Source of the DNA: Desulfobacterales bacterium
Lineage (GTDB): Bacteria > Desulfobacterota > Desulfobacteria > Desulfobacterales > Desulfatibacillaceae
Assembly (NCBI GenBank): GCA_020060085.1
Contig: JAGVAW010000303.1
Location: forward strand, 1 to 47,129
Reading direction: 5' to 3'
Length of the DNA: 47,129 nucleotides
This document shows positions 9,861-18,193 of this stretch, in pieces. A model generated the notes under the pieces. That model had not been told where the DNA came from. It saw nothing but the letters and a program-made list of their open reading frames with translations, and did not search any database. Within the stretch, counting starts at the first letter, position 1; each line of letters starts with the position of its first letter. A program made the position numbers and the translations under genes.

Positions 9861-10313
9861 GGCTCAACGCTTTCCTGCAAGAACTTTCAGCTTTCATGTA
9901 CCAAAAGCCGCGTGCAAAAAGCCGACAGGCTTTTTTTGAAAAAGCGGCTTACCTTATCATAAAAACTCGGCGTGGCAAAATCCTGTTTTTATGTCAAAGG
10001 CCCTGGTTTTATGGAAAAAGGCAAATATGATTTTTCTCTTTTAAAAATATATCACGAATTTTGCTGCGGCTGTACAAAATAATGTTTGCAACCCGGCTTA
10101 AAGACTAAACACAAAGCTTGCAGCAAAATATTGTAACTCTGCAACAAAGGGATGTTTTTGGAGCAAAAAATAGCTGCCGGGCTTTTTGCCAGTCAGCAGA
10201 CAAAATGGCCTGTAAATCATGATGTCGGCAAAGGCGGGAGAAGCTAAAACCCGCGGAGCTTGAAGCTAAAAAACCCGGCTTGAAACCGGCTTCAAACATA
10301 ATTTAAGCCTAAT

Positions 10314-11174
10314 TCAATCCAGAGTGCGGGTTCTCCAGCAGTCCTTTTGAGAGAAGAACTTCTCCAAAAAGCTGTGGTTAAAGGCGTGGCCGGATTTGTG
10401 AGTTTCAATGCGTCCCAGTATGGGAATGCCGATGAGGGAAAAATCGCCAAGGCAGTCCAGAATCTTGTGCCGGACAAATTCATCTGGAAAACGAAGGCCA
10501 TCCTCATTTAAAATGGAAGTCTCATCAACCACAATTGCGTTTTCCAGAGAGCCGCCCTTGGCAAATCCATATCGTTTTAGATAATCCACCTCGTGCAGAA
10601 AGCCAAAGGTCCTTGCCGGGCTTATAAGGGCCGTGAATTCCTCTGGGGTTACGCCCAAAGAAAAGGTCTGCTCTTTGATAAGAGGGTGCGGAAAGGAGAT
10701 GGTGCAGGAAATTTCAAAGCGTTCTGACGGGTGCAGGATGACCCAACGGTCGCCCTGCCGGTGTTCAATGGTATCGTTGACCGTAAAATAAGCGCGCAAG
10801 GCACCCTGGCTTGCAAGGCCTGCCATGAGAATCATCTCAGTGAAATGCCTTGCGCTTCCATCCATTATGGGCAGCTCATAGCTGTCTGTCTCCACCAGGG
10901 CGTTATCCACCCCAAGGCCTGCAAAGGTGGCCATAAGGTGCTCAATGGTGGATATGATGACGCCTTCCGAGCCTAAAACCGTGGCAAGTGAGGTATCCAC
11001 AACATTGCGGAAAATGCCGCTGACCGTGGGGCTGTTGGGCAGATCCGAGCGGCGGAAGCGGATGCCGTGATTGGGAGGGGCAGGGCGGATGCACAGGTGA
11101 ACCTCCTTGCCTGAATGCATCCCTATGCCGGAGCACCGGGCTGTATCTGCCAGGGTATGTTGGTATTTTTGCAT
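10314..11174 (-). CDS. lpxC: UDP-3-O-acyl-N-acetylglucosamine deacetylase
   Basis: MQKYQHTLADTARCSGIGMHSGKEVHLCIRPAPPNHGIRFRRSD...STIEHLMATFAGLGVDNA...PIMDGSA...EFVRHKILDCLGDFSLIG...HKSGHAFNHSFLEKF. Confidence 0.97.
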   Translation of the reverse strand: MQKYQHTLADTARCSGIGMHSGKEVHLCIRPAPPNHGIRFRRSDLPNSPTVSGIFRNVVDTSLATVLGSEGVIISTIEHLMATFAGLGVDNALVETDSYELPIMDGSARHFTEMILMAGLASQGALRAYFTVNDTIEHRQGDRWVILHPSERFEISCTISFPHPLIKEQTFSLGVTPEEFTALISPARTFGFLHEVDYLKRYGFAKGGSLENAIVVDETSILNEDGLRFPDEFVRHKILDCLGDFSLIGIPILGRIETHKSGHAFNHSFLEKFFSQKDCWRTRTLD

Positions 11175-11445
11175 TTATGGCTTCAGGTGAAAGGGTCCGC
11201 AGACCAAATCAAAGGCTGCCGCACCCACATCATAATCACTAAAGGTTAGGGAAAAATTCCCGAAAGGCCCCTGAAAACCCTTTTTAAACGGTCTTTGGGA
11301 CAGTTTTTATTAACATCAGGAGCCTTGCCGCGTCAAGCAGGCGGCTTTTTGCCTTGACGGCCAGTCGGCATTAAATTCAGGCATTGTCAGCCAAGAGACC
11401 CCCAATCCTGGCCTGCCAGTCCGGTTGAAGGGCCTCTTTTTTCTT

Positions 11446-11474
11446 TTGACAGGGCAAGGCCGGGTATGTATTAA
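11446..11474 (+). promoter_or_regulatory. Sigma70-like promoter for the MerR gene
   Basis: TTGACA (11446-11451), 17-nt spacer, TATTAA (11469-11474). Confidence 0.6.
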
Positions 11475-11475
11475 A

Positions 11476-11493
11476 GTTAAAGTTAACTTTAAC
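11476..11493. promoter_or_regulatory. Perfect 18-bp palindrome, candidate MerR operator
   Basis: GTTAAAGTTAACTTTAAC is its own reverse complement and lies between the -10 and the merR start. Confidence 0.7.
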
Positions 11494-11506
11494 AATTGGC
11501 GACTCC

Positions 11507-11965
11507 ATGAAATCCGCCCAAAGCAGACAAAATACCCGCGAAGCTTTGGAAAAGGCAAAGACCTATACCATTTCCCAGCTTGCGGCCCTGTTGGAGATAA
11601 GCCCATCAACAATTCGTTTTTATGAGGAAAAGGGGCTTATTTCGCCGGAGCGCACAAAGGGCAACCAGCGCGTTTACTCCTCCCGCAACAAGGCCCGCAT
11701 GAAGCTTATTCTGCGGGGCAAGCGCTTTGGTTTTTCCCTTGATGAAATTGCAGAGATGATAGGCCTTGCCGATGAACCAAAAAGCGAGCTTGCCCAGATT
11801 GAAAAAAGCCTTGCCTACATCAAAGGTAAATTTGACCAGATTGCCCAGAGCAAAAAGGAGCTGGATATTCTGGAGCAGGATTTGCTGGTTATAAGCAAAA
11901 AGCTTGAAAAGCGGGCCAGCGAACTGAAAAAGGCGCAAAACAAAAAACCTGCTACCTCTGGCTGA
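11507..11965 (+). CDS. MerR family transcriptional regulator
   Basis: KTYTISQLAALLEISPSTIRFYEEKGLISPERTKGNQRVYSSRNKARMKLILRGKRFGFSLDEIAEMI, MerR winged HTH, plus coiled-coil C-terminus. Confidence 0.95.
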   Translation: MKSAQSRQNTREALEKAKTYTISQLAALLEISPSTIRFYEEKGLISPERTKGNQRVYSSRNKARMKLILRGKRFGFSLDEIAEMIGLADEPKSELAQIEKSLAYIKGKFDQIAQSKKELDILEQDLLVISKKLEKRASELKKAQNKKPATSG

Positions 11966-12026
11966 AAAGAGCGCATTACAAGAAAACCGGGGCGGTATGC
12001 CCGCCAAAAACATCAATGGAGATGCT

Positions 12027-13202
12027 ATGAACTTTGATCTGGACCGCGAGCATATAATGGTTCGGACCCATGTCCGGGAATTCATGGAAAAAGAGGTAGG
12101 GCCATTTTGCGAGGAAATGGATCGCACGGACAGCTTTCCTCCAGGGCTTTGGAAAAAGCTTGGGGAGCTTGGGTTTTTGGGCCTTTCCGTTTCCCAGGAA
12201 TATGGCGGCGAGGGCATGGACTTTTTTGCCAGTGTGCTGGCTGCCGAGCAGATGGGCCGCGTCAGCCCGGCTGTGGGGCTTAGCTACTGCGCCCATGCAA
12301 ACCTTTGCGCCCACAACCTGGAGGCAAACGGCAACCCGGAGCAGAAAAGCCTTTATCTGCCGGGCCTTTGCTCCGGGGCGCTCATCGGCTGCATGGGGCT
12401 TACCGAGCCGGGTGCTGGCTCGGACGCTGTGGGAATTTCCACTTCAACCCAAAAAGAAGGCGACTTTTATATTCTCAATGGGAGCAAAACCTTTATCACC
12501 AACGCGCCCATTGCAGACATTGCCCTTGTTTATGCCAAGACGGATGTTTCCAAAGGCTCAAGGGGGATAACCGCATTTATTGTGGAAAAGGATACACCTG
12601 GCTTTGGCGTTTCCCGAAAAATTGAAAAAATGGGGCATCACGGCTCGCCAACCGGCGAGCTTTTTTTCAACAATGCAAGGGTGCCTGCCAAAAACATTCT
12701 TGGCAAGGCGGATGAGGGCGTCCGGGTCATGATGAACGGGCTGGATGCGGAGCGCATCATTGTCGCGGCCCTTTGCCTTGGAATTGGAAGTGCTGCCCTT
12801 GAGCTTGCCCTTGATTACAGCCGCAAGCGGCAGCAGTTTGGCAGGCCCATCTGCGATTTTCAGCTCATCAAGGCAAAGCTTGCCGATATGTACACAGAGC
12901 TTGAGGCTGCAAGGGGTCTTATCTACCGGGCCTGCGCCCTGGCCCACAAATCCCGCGAGGGCGGCAAGGGAACGGACTTGCACAAGCTGGCAGCCGCGGC
13001 AATTCTTTATACAGCGGAAGCCGTTTCCAGGGCTGTTGATCAGTCTGTTCAGATTCATGGCGGCTACGGCTACACAACAGAGTATCCCATCAACCGTTTT
13101 TATAGGGATGCCAAGCTCTACGAAATAGGCGCAGGCACTTCAGAGGTCCGGCGCATTCTCATCGCCAACGAGCTTATCCGCCGCGGCGTGGGCCAGTGGT
13201 AA
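12027..13202 (+). CDS. Acyl-CoA dehydrogenase, isovaleryl-CoA dehydrogenase-like
   Basis: ACAD signatures (GCMGLTEPGAGSDAVGIST; QIHGGYGYTTEYPINRFYRDAKLYEIGAGTSEVRRI). Start chosen at MNFDLDREH with upstream GGAG. Confidence 0.92.
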   Translation: MNFDLDREHIMVRTHVREFMEKEVGPFCEEMDRTDSFPPGLWKKLGELGFLGLSVSQEYGGEGMDFFASVLAAEQMGRVSPAVGLSYCAHANLCAHNLEANGNPEQKSLYLPGLCSGALIGCMGLTEPGAGSDAVGISTSTQKEGDFYILNGSKTFITNAPIADIALVYAKTDVSKGSRGITAFIVEKDTPGFGVSRKIEKMGHHGSPTGELFFNNARVPAKNILGKADEGVRVMMNGLDAERIIVAALCLGIGSAALELALDYSRKRQQFGRPICDFQLIKAKLADMYTELEAARGLIYRACALAHKSREGGKGTDLHKLAAAAILYTAEAVSRAVDQSVQIHGGYGYTTEYPINRFYRDAKLYEIGAGTSEVRRILIANELIRRGVGQW

Positions 13203-13216
13203 GGGGAGGGGCTTTT

Positions 13217-14353
13217 GTGGAAATTCTTCCTTACACCAAAGAGCACCTTCTTTTTAGGGAGAGAATAAGGGACTTCTGCCAGAAGAAGGTGGCCCCCCAT
13301 GTGGAAAAATGGGAAAAGGACGGCATTGTTGACCGCCAGATATGGAAAGCGATGGGCCAGGAGGGCTTTTTGTGCACCTGGGCAGATTCCTGCTATGGCG
13401 GTATGGGAGGCGATTTCCTCTATTCCATAATCGCGCTTGAGGAAATGGCCAAAACCAACCATTACGGCCTGGATGCCTTTCTGCACAGTGATATTGTTGT
13501 TCCCTACATTGCCTCTTACGGCAGCAGGCAGCAGAAGGAAAAATACCTGCCAGGATGTGTGAGCGGCGACATTGTTGCCGCTGTGGCCATGACAGAGCCG
13601 GATGCAGGCAGCGATCTGGCTTCCATGAGCCTTTCTGCCGAGGAAAAGGAAGGATTTGTTCATCTCAATGGAGTAAAGACCTTCATTTCCAACGGGCTTT
13701 CCTGCGATCTGGTGGTTACTGCCGCAAGAGACCCCCTTTGCGAAAACAGGCACGCTTCTGTCTCCCTTTATCTGGTGGAAAGCGGGTTTGAAGGCTTTTC
13801 AAGGGGCAGGCCGGCCAACAAGCTTGGGGTTCACAGCCAGGACACTGCGGAACTGTATTATCAGAACTGCAAGGTTCCCCTTCAAAACCTGCTCGGCAAA
13901 AAGGGGGCAGGGTTTTCAATGCTCATGGAAAAGCTCGCCCAGGAGCGCCTGCTTGTGGCGGTTCTGGCAGCCTGCAAGGCAAAGTTCGCCTTGGAGCAGA
14001 CCATTGAGATTTTAAAGCATCAAGCCAAAGGGCCTTTGTCCCAGGCAGAGTCCTTTGCCCTTGTGGAGATGACAACCGAGGCGGAACTGGCCAGGGTTTT
14101 CGTGGAAAAACTGGTGCTTGAGCACATGGCTGGCAAAGACGACACCGCAAGGGTCTGCATGGCCAAATACTGGGCCTCGGAAATGGCAAACCGGGTGGTA
14201 TCCCAATGCCTGGACCTTATTGGTCTTGAAGCCACAACAGAGGCCTGCCCGGTTGTGAGGACATTTCGGGATCTGCGGGTATTCAAAATATTTGCAGGCA
14301 CAAATGAAATAATGAAGAAGGTGGCGGCAAAATCCCTTGGTTTTTCAAAATAG
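13217..14353 (+). CDS. Acyl-CoA dehydrogenase
   Basis: VAMTEPDAGSDLASMSLSAE...VHLNGVKTFISNG...VFKIFAGTNEIMKKVAAKSLGF; GTG start at 13217 after GGGGAGGGG. Confidence 0.92.
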   Translation: MEILPYTKEHLLFRERIRDFCQKKVAPHVEKWEKDGIVDRQIWKAMGQEGFLCTWADSCYGGMGGDFLYSIIALEEMAKTNHYGLDAFLHSDIVVPYIASYGSRQQKEKYLPGCVSGDIVAAVAMTEPDAGSDLASMSLSAEEKEGFVHLNGVKTFISNGLSCDLVVTAARDPLCENRHASVSLYLVESGFEGFSRGRPANKLGVHSQDTAELYYQNCKVPLQNLLGKKGAGFSMLMEKLAQERLLVAVLAACKAKFALEQTIEILKHQAKGPLSQAESFALVEMTTEAELARVFVEKLVLEHMAGKDDTARVCMAKYWASEMANRVVSQCLDLIGLEATTEACPVVRTFRDLRVFKIFAGTNEIMKKVAAKSLGFSK

Positions 14354-14399
14354 GCTTTTTTTCATAAACTTCTGTCAGGCAAATACAGGAGGTGGGGGC

Positions 14400-14762
14400 A
14401 TGAAGAAAAGAACCGGAGAAAGGCTGGGCTGGATAGGCGGCTGGTCAGGCTCCTTCCTTTGGGTGGGGATTTTGGCTGTTGTTTTTCTTTTTCAGGGCAA
14501 AACGGCAAGCGGCATTGCAGGCCTTGTGCTGTTTGCCGGGGCAATGGCCGGAGCTTTTTTTCTGGCTCCCTGGCAGCATCCTTCAACGCGCTACTATAAG
14601 CTCATGCTGCCCTTTTACGCAGCCTTTGCAGTTTCAATGGCCTGGGCTGTATGGGCCTTTGGCGGCTTTGGGCAGGCAGGGTTTGAGTCCTGGTATTTGC
14701 TGCTTTTCCTGCCTTTTTTAAGCCCTCTTTTCACAATGGGTTCAAAAACCTGGCAGGGTTGA
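14400..14762 (+). CDS. Small membrane protein, about 4 TM, unknown function
   Basis: ATG at 14400 after AGGAGG; MKKRTGERLGWIGGWSGSFLWVGILAVVFLFQ...; hydrophobic throughout. Confidence 0.7.
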   Translation: MKKRTGERLGWIGGWSGSFLWVGILAVVFLFQGKTASGIAGLVLFAGAMAGAFFLAPWQHPSTRYYKLMLPFYAAFAVSMAWAVWAFGGFGQAGFESWYLLLFLPFLSPLFTMGSKTWQG

Positions 14763-14914
14763 AGTGCGCCGGTCATCCGCCTGCCGCATGAAACCTTAAA
14801 ATTTGCAGCCCGTTCCTGCTTTCCCCTGGCTTTAAGGCTCACGATTTAGCGCCGGGCTTTTCCCTTTACACTGTCATAAAGGCAATGCTATAAGCAAACA
14901 AAAGCACTTCTGAA

Positions 14915-16231
14915 ATGCTATATGGGGCTGCCTTGGACGCTGTAACCACCCACAACAGCACAGACTTTGATGCGCTGGCCTCCCTGGTGGCCTGCGGGCT
15001 GCTTCATCCCCAGGCAAAGCTGGTGCTTCCCACCCGTGTAAATCCCAATGTGAAGGCTTTTTTATCCATCCACAAAGATCTTTTCACCTTTGCATCTGCC
15101 AAAGAGGTGACAAGCGCCAAGGTTGACAACCTTTTTGTGGTGGATACCAACCAATGGAAACGCATAGACAAGTTAAGCGCACTAAAGGGCAAGGTGGGCA
15201 AGGTGCATGTGTGGGATCACCACGGCGCCGAAACTGATATGGCCCCGGTTTTTGAGTGCGAGGCTTCTGTCGGGGCCTGCACCACCCTGCTTGTGGAGGA
15301 GTTGAGGGAAAATGGGAAGGCCATTACCCCCATGCAGGCCACGCTTTTTCTGGCAGGCATTTATGAGGATACCGGAAACCTCACCTTTCCTTCCACCACT
15401 TCCCGCGATGCCCATGCTGTGGGCTATCTGCTTGAAAACCACGGCGAGCTTGATGTTTTGGAGAACTTTCTGCGCCCGGCCTACGGGCCAAAGCAAAAAG
15501 ACCTTCTAAACGAGATGATTGGCAAGGCCCAGCGCATAAAGGTCAACGGCCATGCCATAGCCCTTTGCCAGTTGGAGCTTACCGGCCATGCCTACGGCCT
15601 TTCCCTTGTGGTGCACATGGCCAGAGATATTTTGAATGTGGATGCAGCCTTTGGCATTTTCACGGATATTGAGCAGAAGCGCTCCATTGTGATAGGCCGC
15701 TCCGGTGTGGAAAGCATTGATGTGGGAGCCATGATGCGGGTCATGGGCGGCGGTGGCCACCCCTCGGCAGGCTCTGCCATGTTAAAGGATGTGGACAACC
15801 CTGCCGGTGTTCAGGAATGGGTGTTGGAGCTTTTGAAGGACAACCGCCGCAGCGTGGTTCAAATAGGCGATCTGATGAGCTTTCCTGTGGAGAGCTTTAG
15901 CCCGGAAACCACTATGGAGGAGGCGGCCCGGATACTCAAAGAACGGGGTTTTTCCGGTATGCCTGTTGTGGATGACGGCGTTCTTGTGGGCATTTTGTCC
16001 ATCCGCGATGTGGAAAAGGCCAAGAGCGGCTCGCAGAAAAAGCAGCCGGTAAAGGCTTTCATGGCCCGCAACATTTTTACCGCTCCGCCGGACATGAGCG
16101 TTCCCCGCGCTGCCCGCCTGATGGTCAAGTACGACATAGGGCGAATTCCCGTGGTGGAAAACGGCAAGCTCATAGGCATATTCACCCGGTCTGACGCCAT
16201 GCTTTATTATTACGACCTGCTTCCCGAATAA
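14915..16231 (+). CDS. DHH/DHHA1 phosphoesterase fused to a CBS-domain pair
   Basis: VTTHNSTDFDALASL, VWDHHGAETD (DHH motif), MGGGGHPSAGSAM (DHHA1), then two CBS repeats (MSFPVESFSPETTMEEAARILKERGFSGMPVVDDGVLVGILSIRDVEKA...). Confidence 0.9.
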   Translation: MLYGAALDAVTTHNSTDFDALASLVACGLLHPQAKLVLPTRVNPNVKAFLSIHKDLFTFASAKEVTSAKVDNLFVVDTNQWKRIDKLSALKGKVGKVHVWDHHGAETDMAPVFECEASVGACTTLLVEELRENGKAITPMQATLFLAGIYEDTGNLTFPSTTSRDAHAVGYLLENHGELDVLENFLRPAYGPKQKDLLNEMIGKAQRIKVNGHAIALCQLELTGHAYGLSLVVHMARDILNVDAAFGIFTDIEQKRSIVIGRSGVESIDVGAMMRVMGGGGHPSAGSAMLKDVDNPAGVQEWVLELLKDNRRSVVQIGDLMSFPVESFSPETTMEEAARILKERGFSGMPVVDDGVLVGILSIRDVEKAKSGSQKKQPVKAFMARNIFTAPPDMSVPRAARLMVKYDIGRIPVVENGKLIGIFTRSDAMLYYYDLLPE

Positions 16232-16300
16232 AAATCCTTTAGCACTGTCTGCACCCTTGGAGCTTTATTCGCGCACAATATTTTTCAAGGAGCCAAAACC

Positions 16301-16750
16301 GTGAAACTGGTAAAAGACATAATGACAACAGAGGTGATAACCCTTGCCCCGGATACGGGGGTCACCCAGGCAGCCAAAATACTGCTGGAAAACCACATAA
16401 ACGGCGCTCCTGTGTTGGATGGAGACGGAAAAATCCTTGGCATCCTCTGCCAGAGCGATCTCATAACCGCCCAAAAGCGCTTTCCACTGCCAAGCATTTT
16501 CACTTTGCTGGACGGGCTTATTCCGCTTCGCAGCCAGTCGGACATAGAAAGAGAGCTTGGCAAGATGGCTGCGGTAACCGTGGAAAAGGCCATGACAACA
16601 AAGGTTGTAACCGTAAGCCCAAATGCCACGATCGAAGATGCAGCAACGCTCATGGTGGAAAAAAAGTTCCACACCCTGCCCGTGGTGGATGGCAAAAAAC
16701 TTGTGGGAATTCTGGGCAAGGAGGACATTTTAAAGGTGGTTGCCGGATAA
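16301..16750 (+). CDS. CBS domain-pair protein
   Basis: MKLVKDIMTTEVITLAPDTGVTQAAKILLENHINGAPVLDGDGKILGILCQSDLI...KAMTTKVVTVSPNATIEDAATLMVEKKFHTLPVVDGKKLVGILGKEDIL; GTG start. Confidence 0.93.
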   Translation: MKLVKDIMTTEVITLAPDTGVTQAAKILLENHINGAPVLDGDGKILGILCQSDLITAQKRFPLPSIFTLLDGLIPLRSQSDIERELGKMAAVTVEKAMTTKVVTVSPNATIEDAATLMVEKKFHTLPVVDGKKLVGILGKEDILKVVAG

Positions 16751-16842
16751 GGTAGTGCATTGTACCTACAAAAATGGCCCGGCAAGATGGTTTTTTGGGG
16801 CAGTGCGGGAAAGAAGTTTTTTTAGGCTGCAAAAAAAAGAGC

Positions 16843-16871
16843 TTGACAAAGCCAGGGCCTTTTCCTTATTT
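16843..16871 (+). promoter_or_regulatory. Candidate promoter of the trp operon
   Basis: TTGACA at 16843-16848 with a T-rich weak -10 (TTATTT/TATTTG) 17-18 nt downstream, ~45 nt before the leader peptide. Confidence 0.5.
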
Positions 16872-16913
16872 GAAAATGAAGCTGTTAATTTCAACTTTTT
16901 GGAGCAACTTCCC

Positions 16914-17006
16914 ATGTCGGCAGTCCATAACTTAAAGAGCGTGTTTGTGGCTTGGCTCTGGTGGTGGCCCATGGGGAGGTGCCCTTTAGGTTCGCTGCTG
17001 CGCTGA
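16914..17006 (+). CDS. trpL: Tryptophan-rich leader peptide (30 aa): MSAVHNLKSVFVAWLWWWPMGRCPLGSLLR
   Basis: Short ORF with 4 Trp codons in 5 (WLWWW), GGAG upstream, followed by an intrinsic terminator and then aroF/trp genes. Confidence 0.88.
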   Translation: MSAVHNLKSVFVAWLWWWPMGRCPLGSLLR

Positions 17007-17030
17007 TAATATCCACATAACAGGCGAGCA

Positions 17031-17073
17031 AAGGATCGCGGGTCACCTAACAAGGCCTGCGGTCCTTTTTTTA
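17031..17073 (+). terminator. trp attenuator (intrinsic terminator)
   Basis: AAGGATCGCGGG / CCTGCGGTCCTT 12-bp stem (two G-U wobbles) followed by a T run. A competing pairing AGGTGCCC (16977-16984) with GGGTCACCT (17040-17048) can act as antiterminator. Confidence 0.85.
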
Positions 17074-17161
17074 TTTTTTAAGGGCTGTGGGCGAAAAAAA
17101 CGCCCCGGCCCTTTGTTTTTGCCACAAGGGGAGCAAAATTTGGCTCCAGGGAGATTTTCCC

Positions 17162-18193
17162 ATGCTTCTGGTAATGCACAAGGATGCAACAAAAGAGCAG
17201 ATTGATGCTGTGATGGCAGCCGTGGAAAAGCTTGGCTGCACTCCAAGGCCCATTCCCGGCGGAATGCGCGTTGCCATTGGGATCCTCTACAACAAGGGGC
17301 CTGTGGACAGGGGGCATTTTCTTTCCCTGCCAGGCGTGCAGGAGGCCATACCCGTAACAAGGCCCTACAAGCTTGTAAGCCGAGAGGTAAAGGCCCAGGA
17401 TACGGTTGTGGATGTGGGCGGCGTGCCTTTGGGAAACGGCCACTTCACCCTTATTGCAGGCCCCTGCGCTGTGGAGAGTTTGGAGCAGGCCATGACAATC
17501 GCCCAAAAGGTGAAGGATGCAGGGGCCTTGATTTTCCGGGGCGGGGCCTTCAAGCCGCGCACTTCCCCCTATGCCTTTCAGGGACTTGGCGAGGAGGGGC
17601 TTAAAATTCTTGCCAAAGTCAGGGAGAAAACCGGGCTTCGCATTGTAACAGAGGCAATGGATTCTACTGAATTTGACATGGTGGAGCATTACGCGGACAT
17701 GATTCAGATAGGTGCGCGCAATATGCAGAACTTTTCCCTTTTGCGCCGGGCCGGGCATTGCGCTAAACCCGTTATGCTAAAAAGGGGAATGTCATCCACC
17801 ATAGATGAATGGCTCATGGCAGCCGAATACATAATGGAGGCCGGAAACCCCCAGGTGGTGCTGTGCGAAAGGGGCTTGAGAACCTTTGCAGTGCACAGCC
17901 GCAATACTTTAGATCTCTCCGCCGTGCCTGTGGTGAAAAAGGAGAGCCATCTGCCTGTTATTGCAGACCCCTCCCATGCTGCCGGACACAGGGAGCAGGT
18001 GGGGCCGCTATCCCTGGCCGCAGCAGCGGTGGGGGTTCACGGACTGATGATAGAGGTTCATCATGCGCCCCACGAGGCCTTGTCTGACGGGGGTCAGAGC
18101 CTTTACCCGGAGCAGTTTTCAGCCCTGGCAAATGATATAAGGCGAATCGTGGAGGTTGTGAACCCCGGCTGCCCGGAGGTGTGCCGCTCATGA
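17162..18193 (+). CDS. aroF: 3-deoxy-7-phosphoheptulonate synthase, AroF/type I-beta with N-terminal ferredoxin-like regulatory domain
   Basis: MLLVMHKDATKEQIDAVMAAVEKLG...LIAGPCAVESLEQAM...LIFRGGAFKPRTSPYAFQGLGEEGL...IADPSHAAGHR. Confidence 0.95.
   Translation: MLLVMHKDATKEQIDAVMAAVEKLGCTPRPIPGGMRVAIGILYNKGPVDRGHFLSLPGVQEAIPVTRPYKLVSREVKAQDTVVDVGGVPLGNGHFTLIAGPCAVESLEQAMTIAQKVKDAGALIFRGGAFKPRTSPYAFQGLGEEGLKILAKVREKTGLRIVTEAMDSTEFDMVEHYADMIQIGARNMQNFSLLRRAGHCAKPVMLKRGMSSTIDEWLMAAEYIMEAGNPQVVLCERGLRTFAVHSRNTLDLSAVPVVKKESHLPVIADPSHAAGHREQVGPLSLAAAAVGVHGLMIEVHHAPHEALSDGGQSLYPEQFSALANDIRRIVEVVNPGCPEVCRS

Noticed and set aside
10020-10310. Possible regulatory RNA in the 450-bp gap between lpxC and the DUF4390 gene
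   Set aside because: Only a weak CCGG-based hairpin with a T run (likely lpxC terminator) and irregular short repeats; nothing specific enough to claim.
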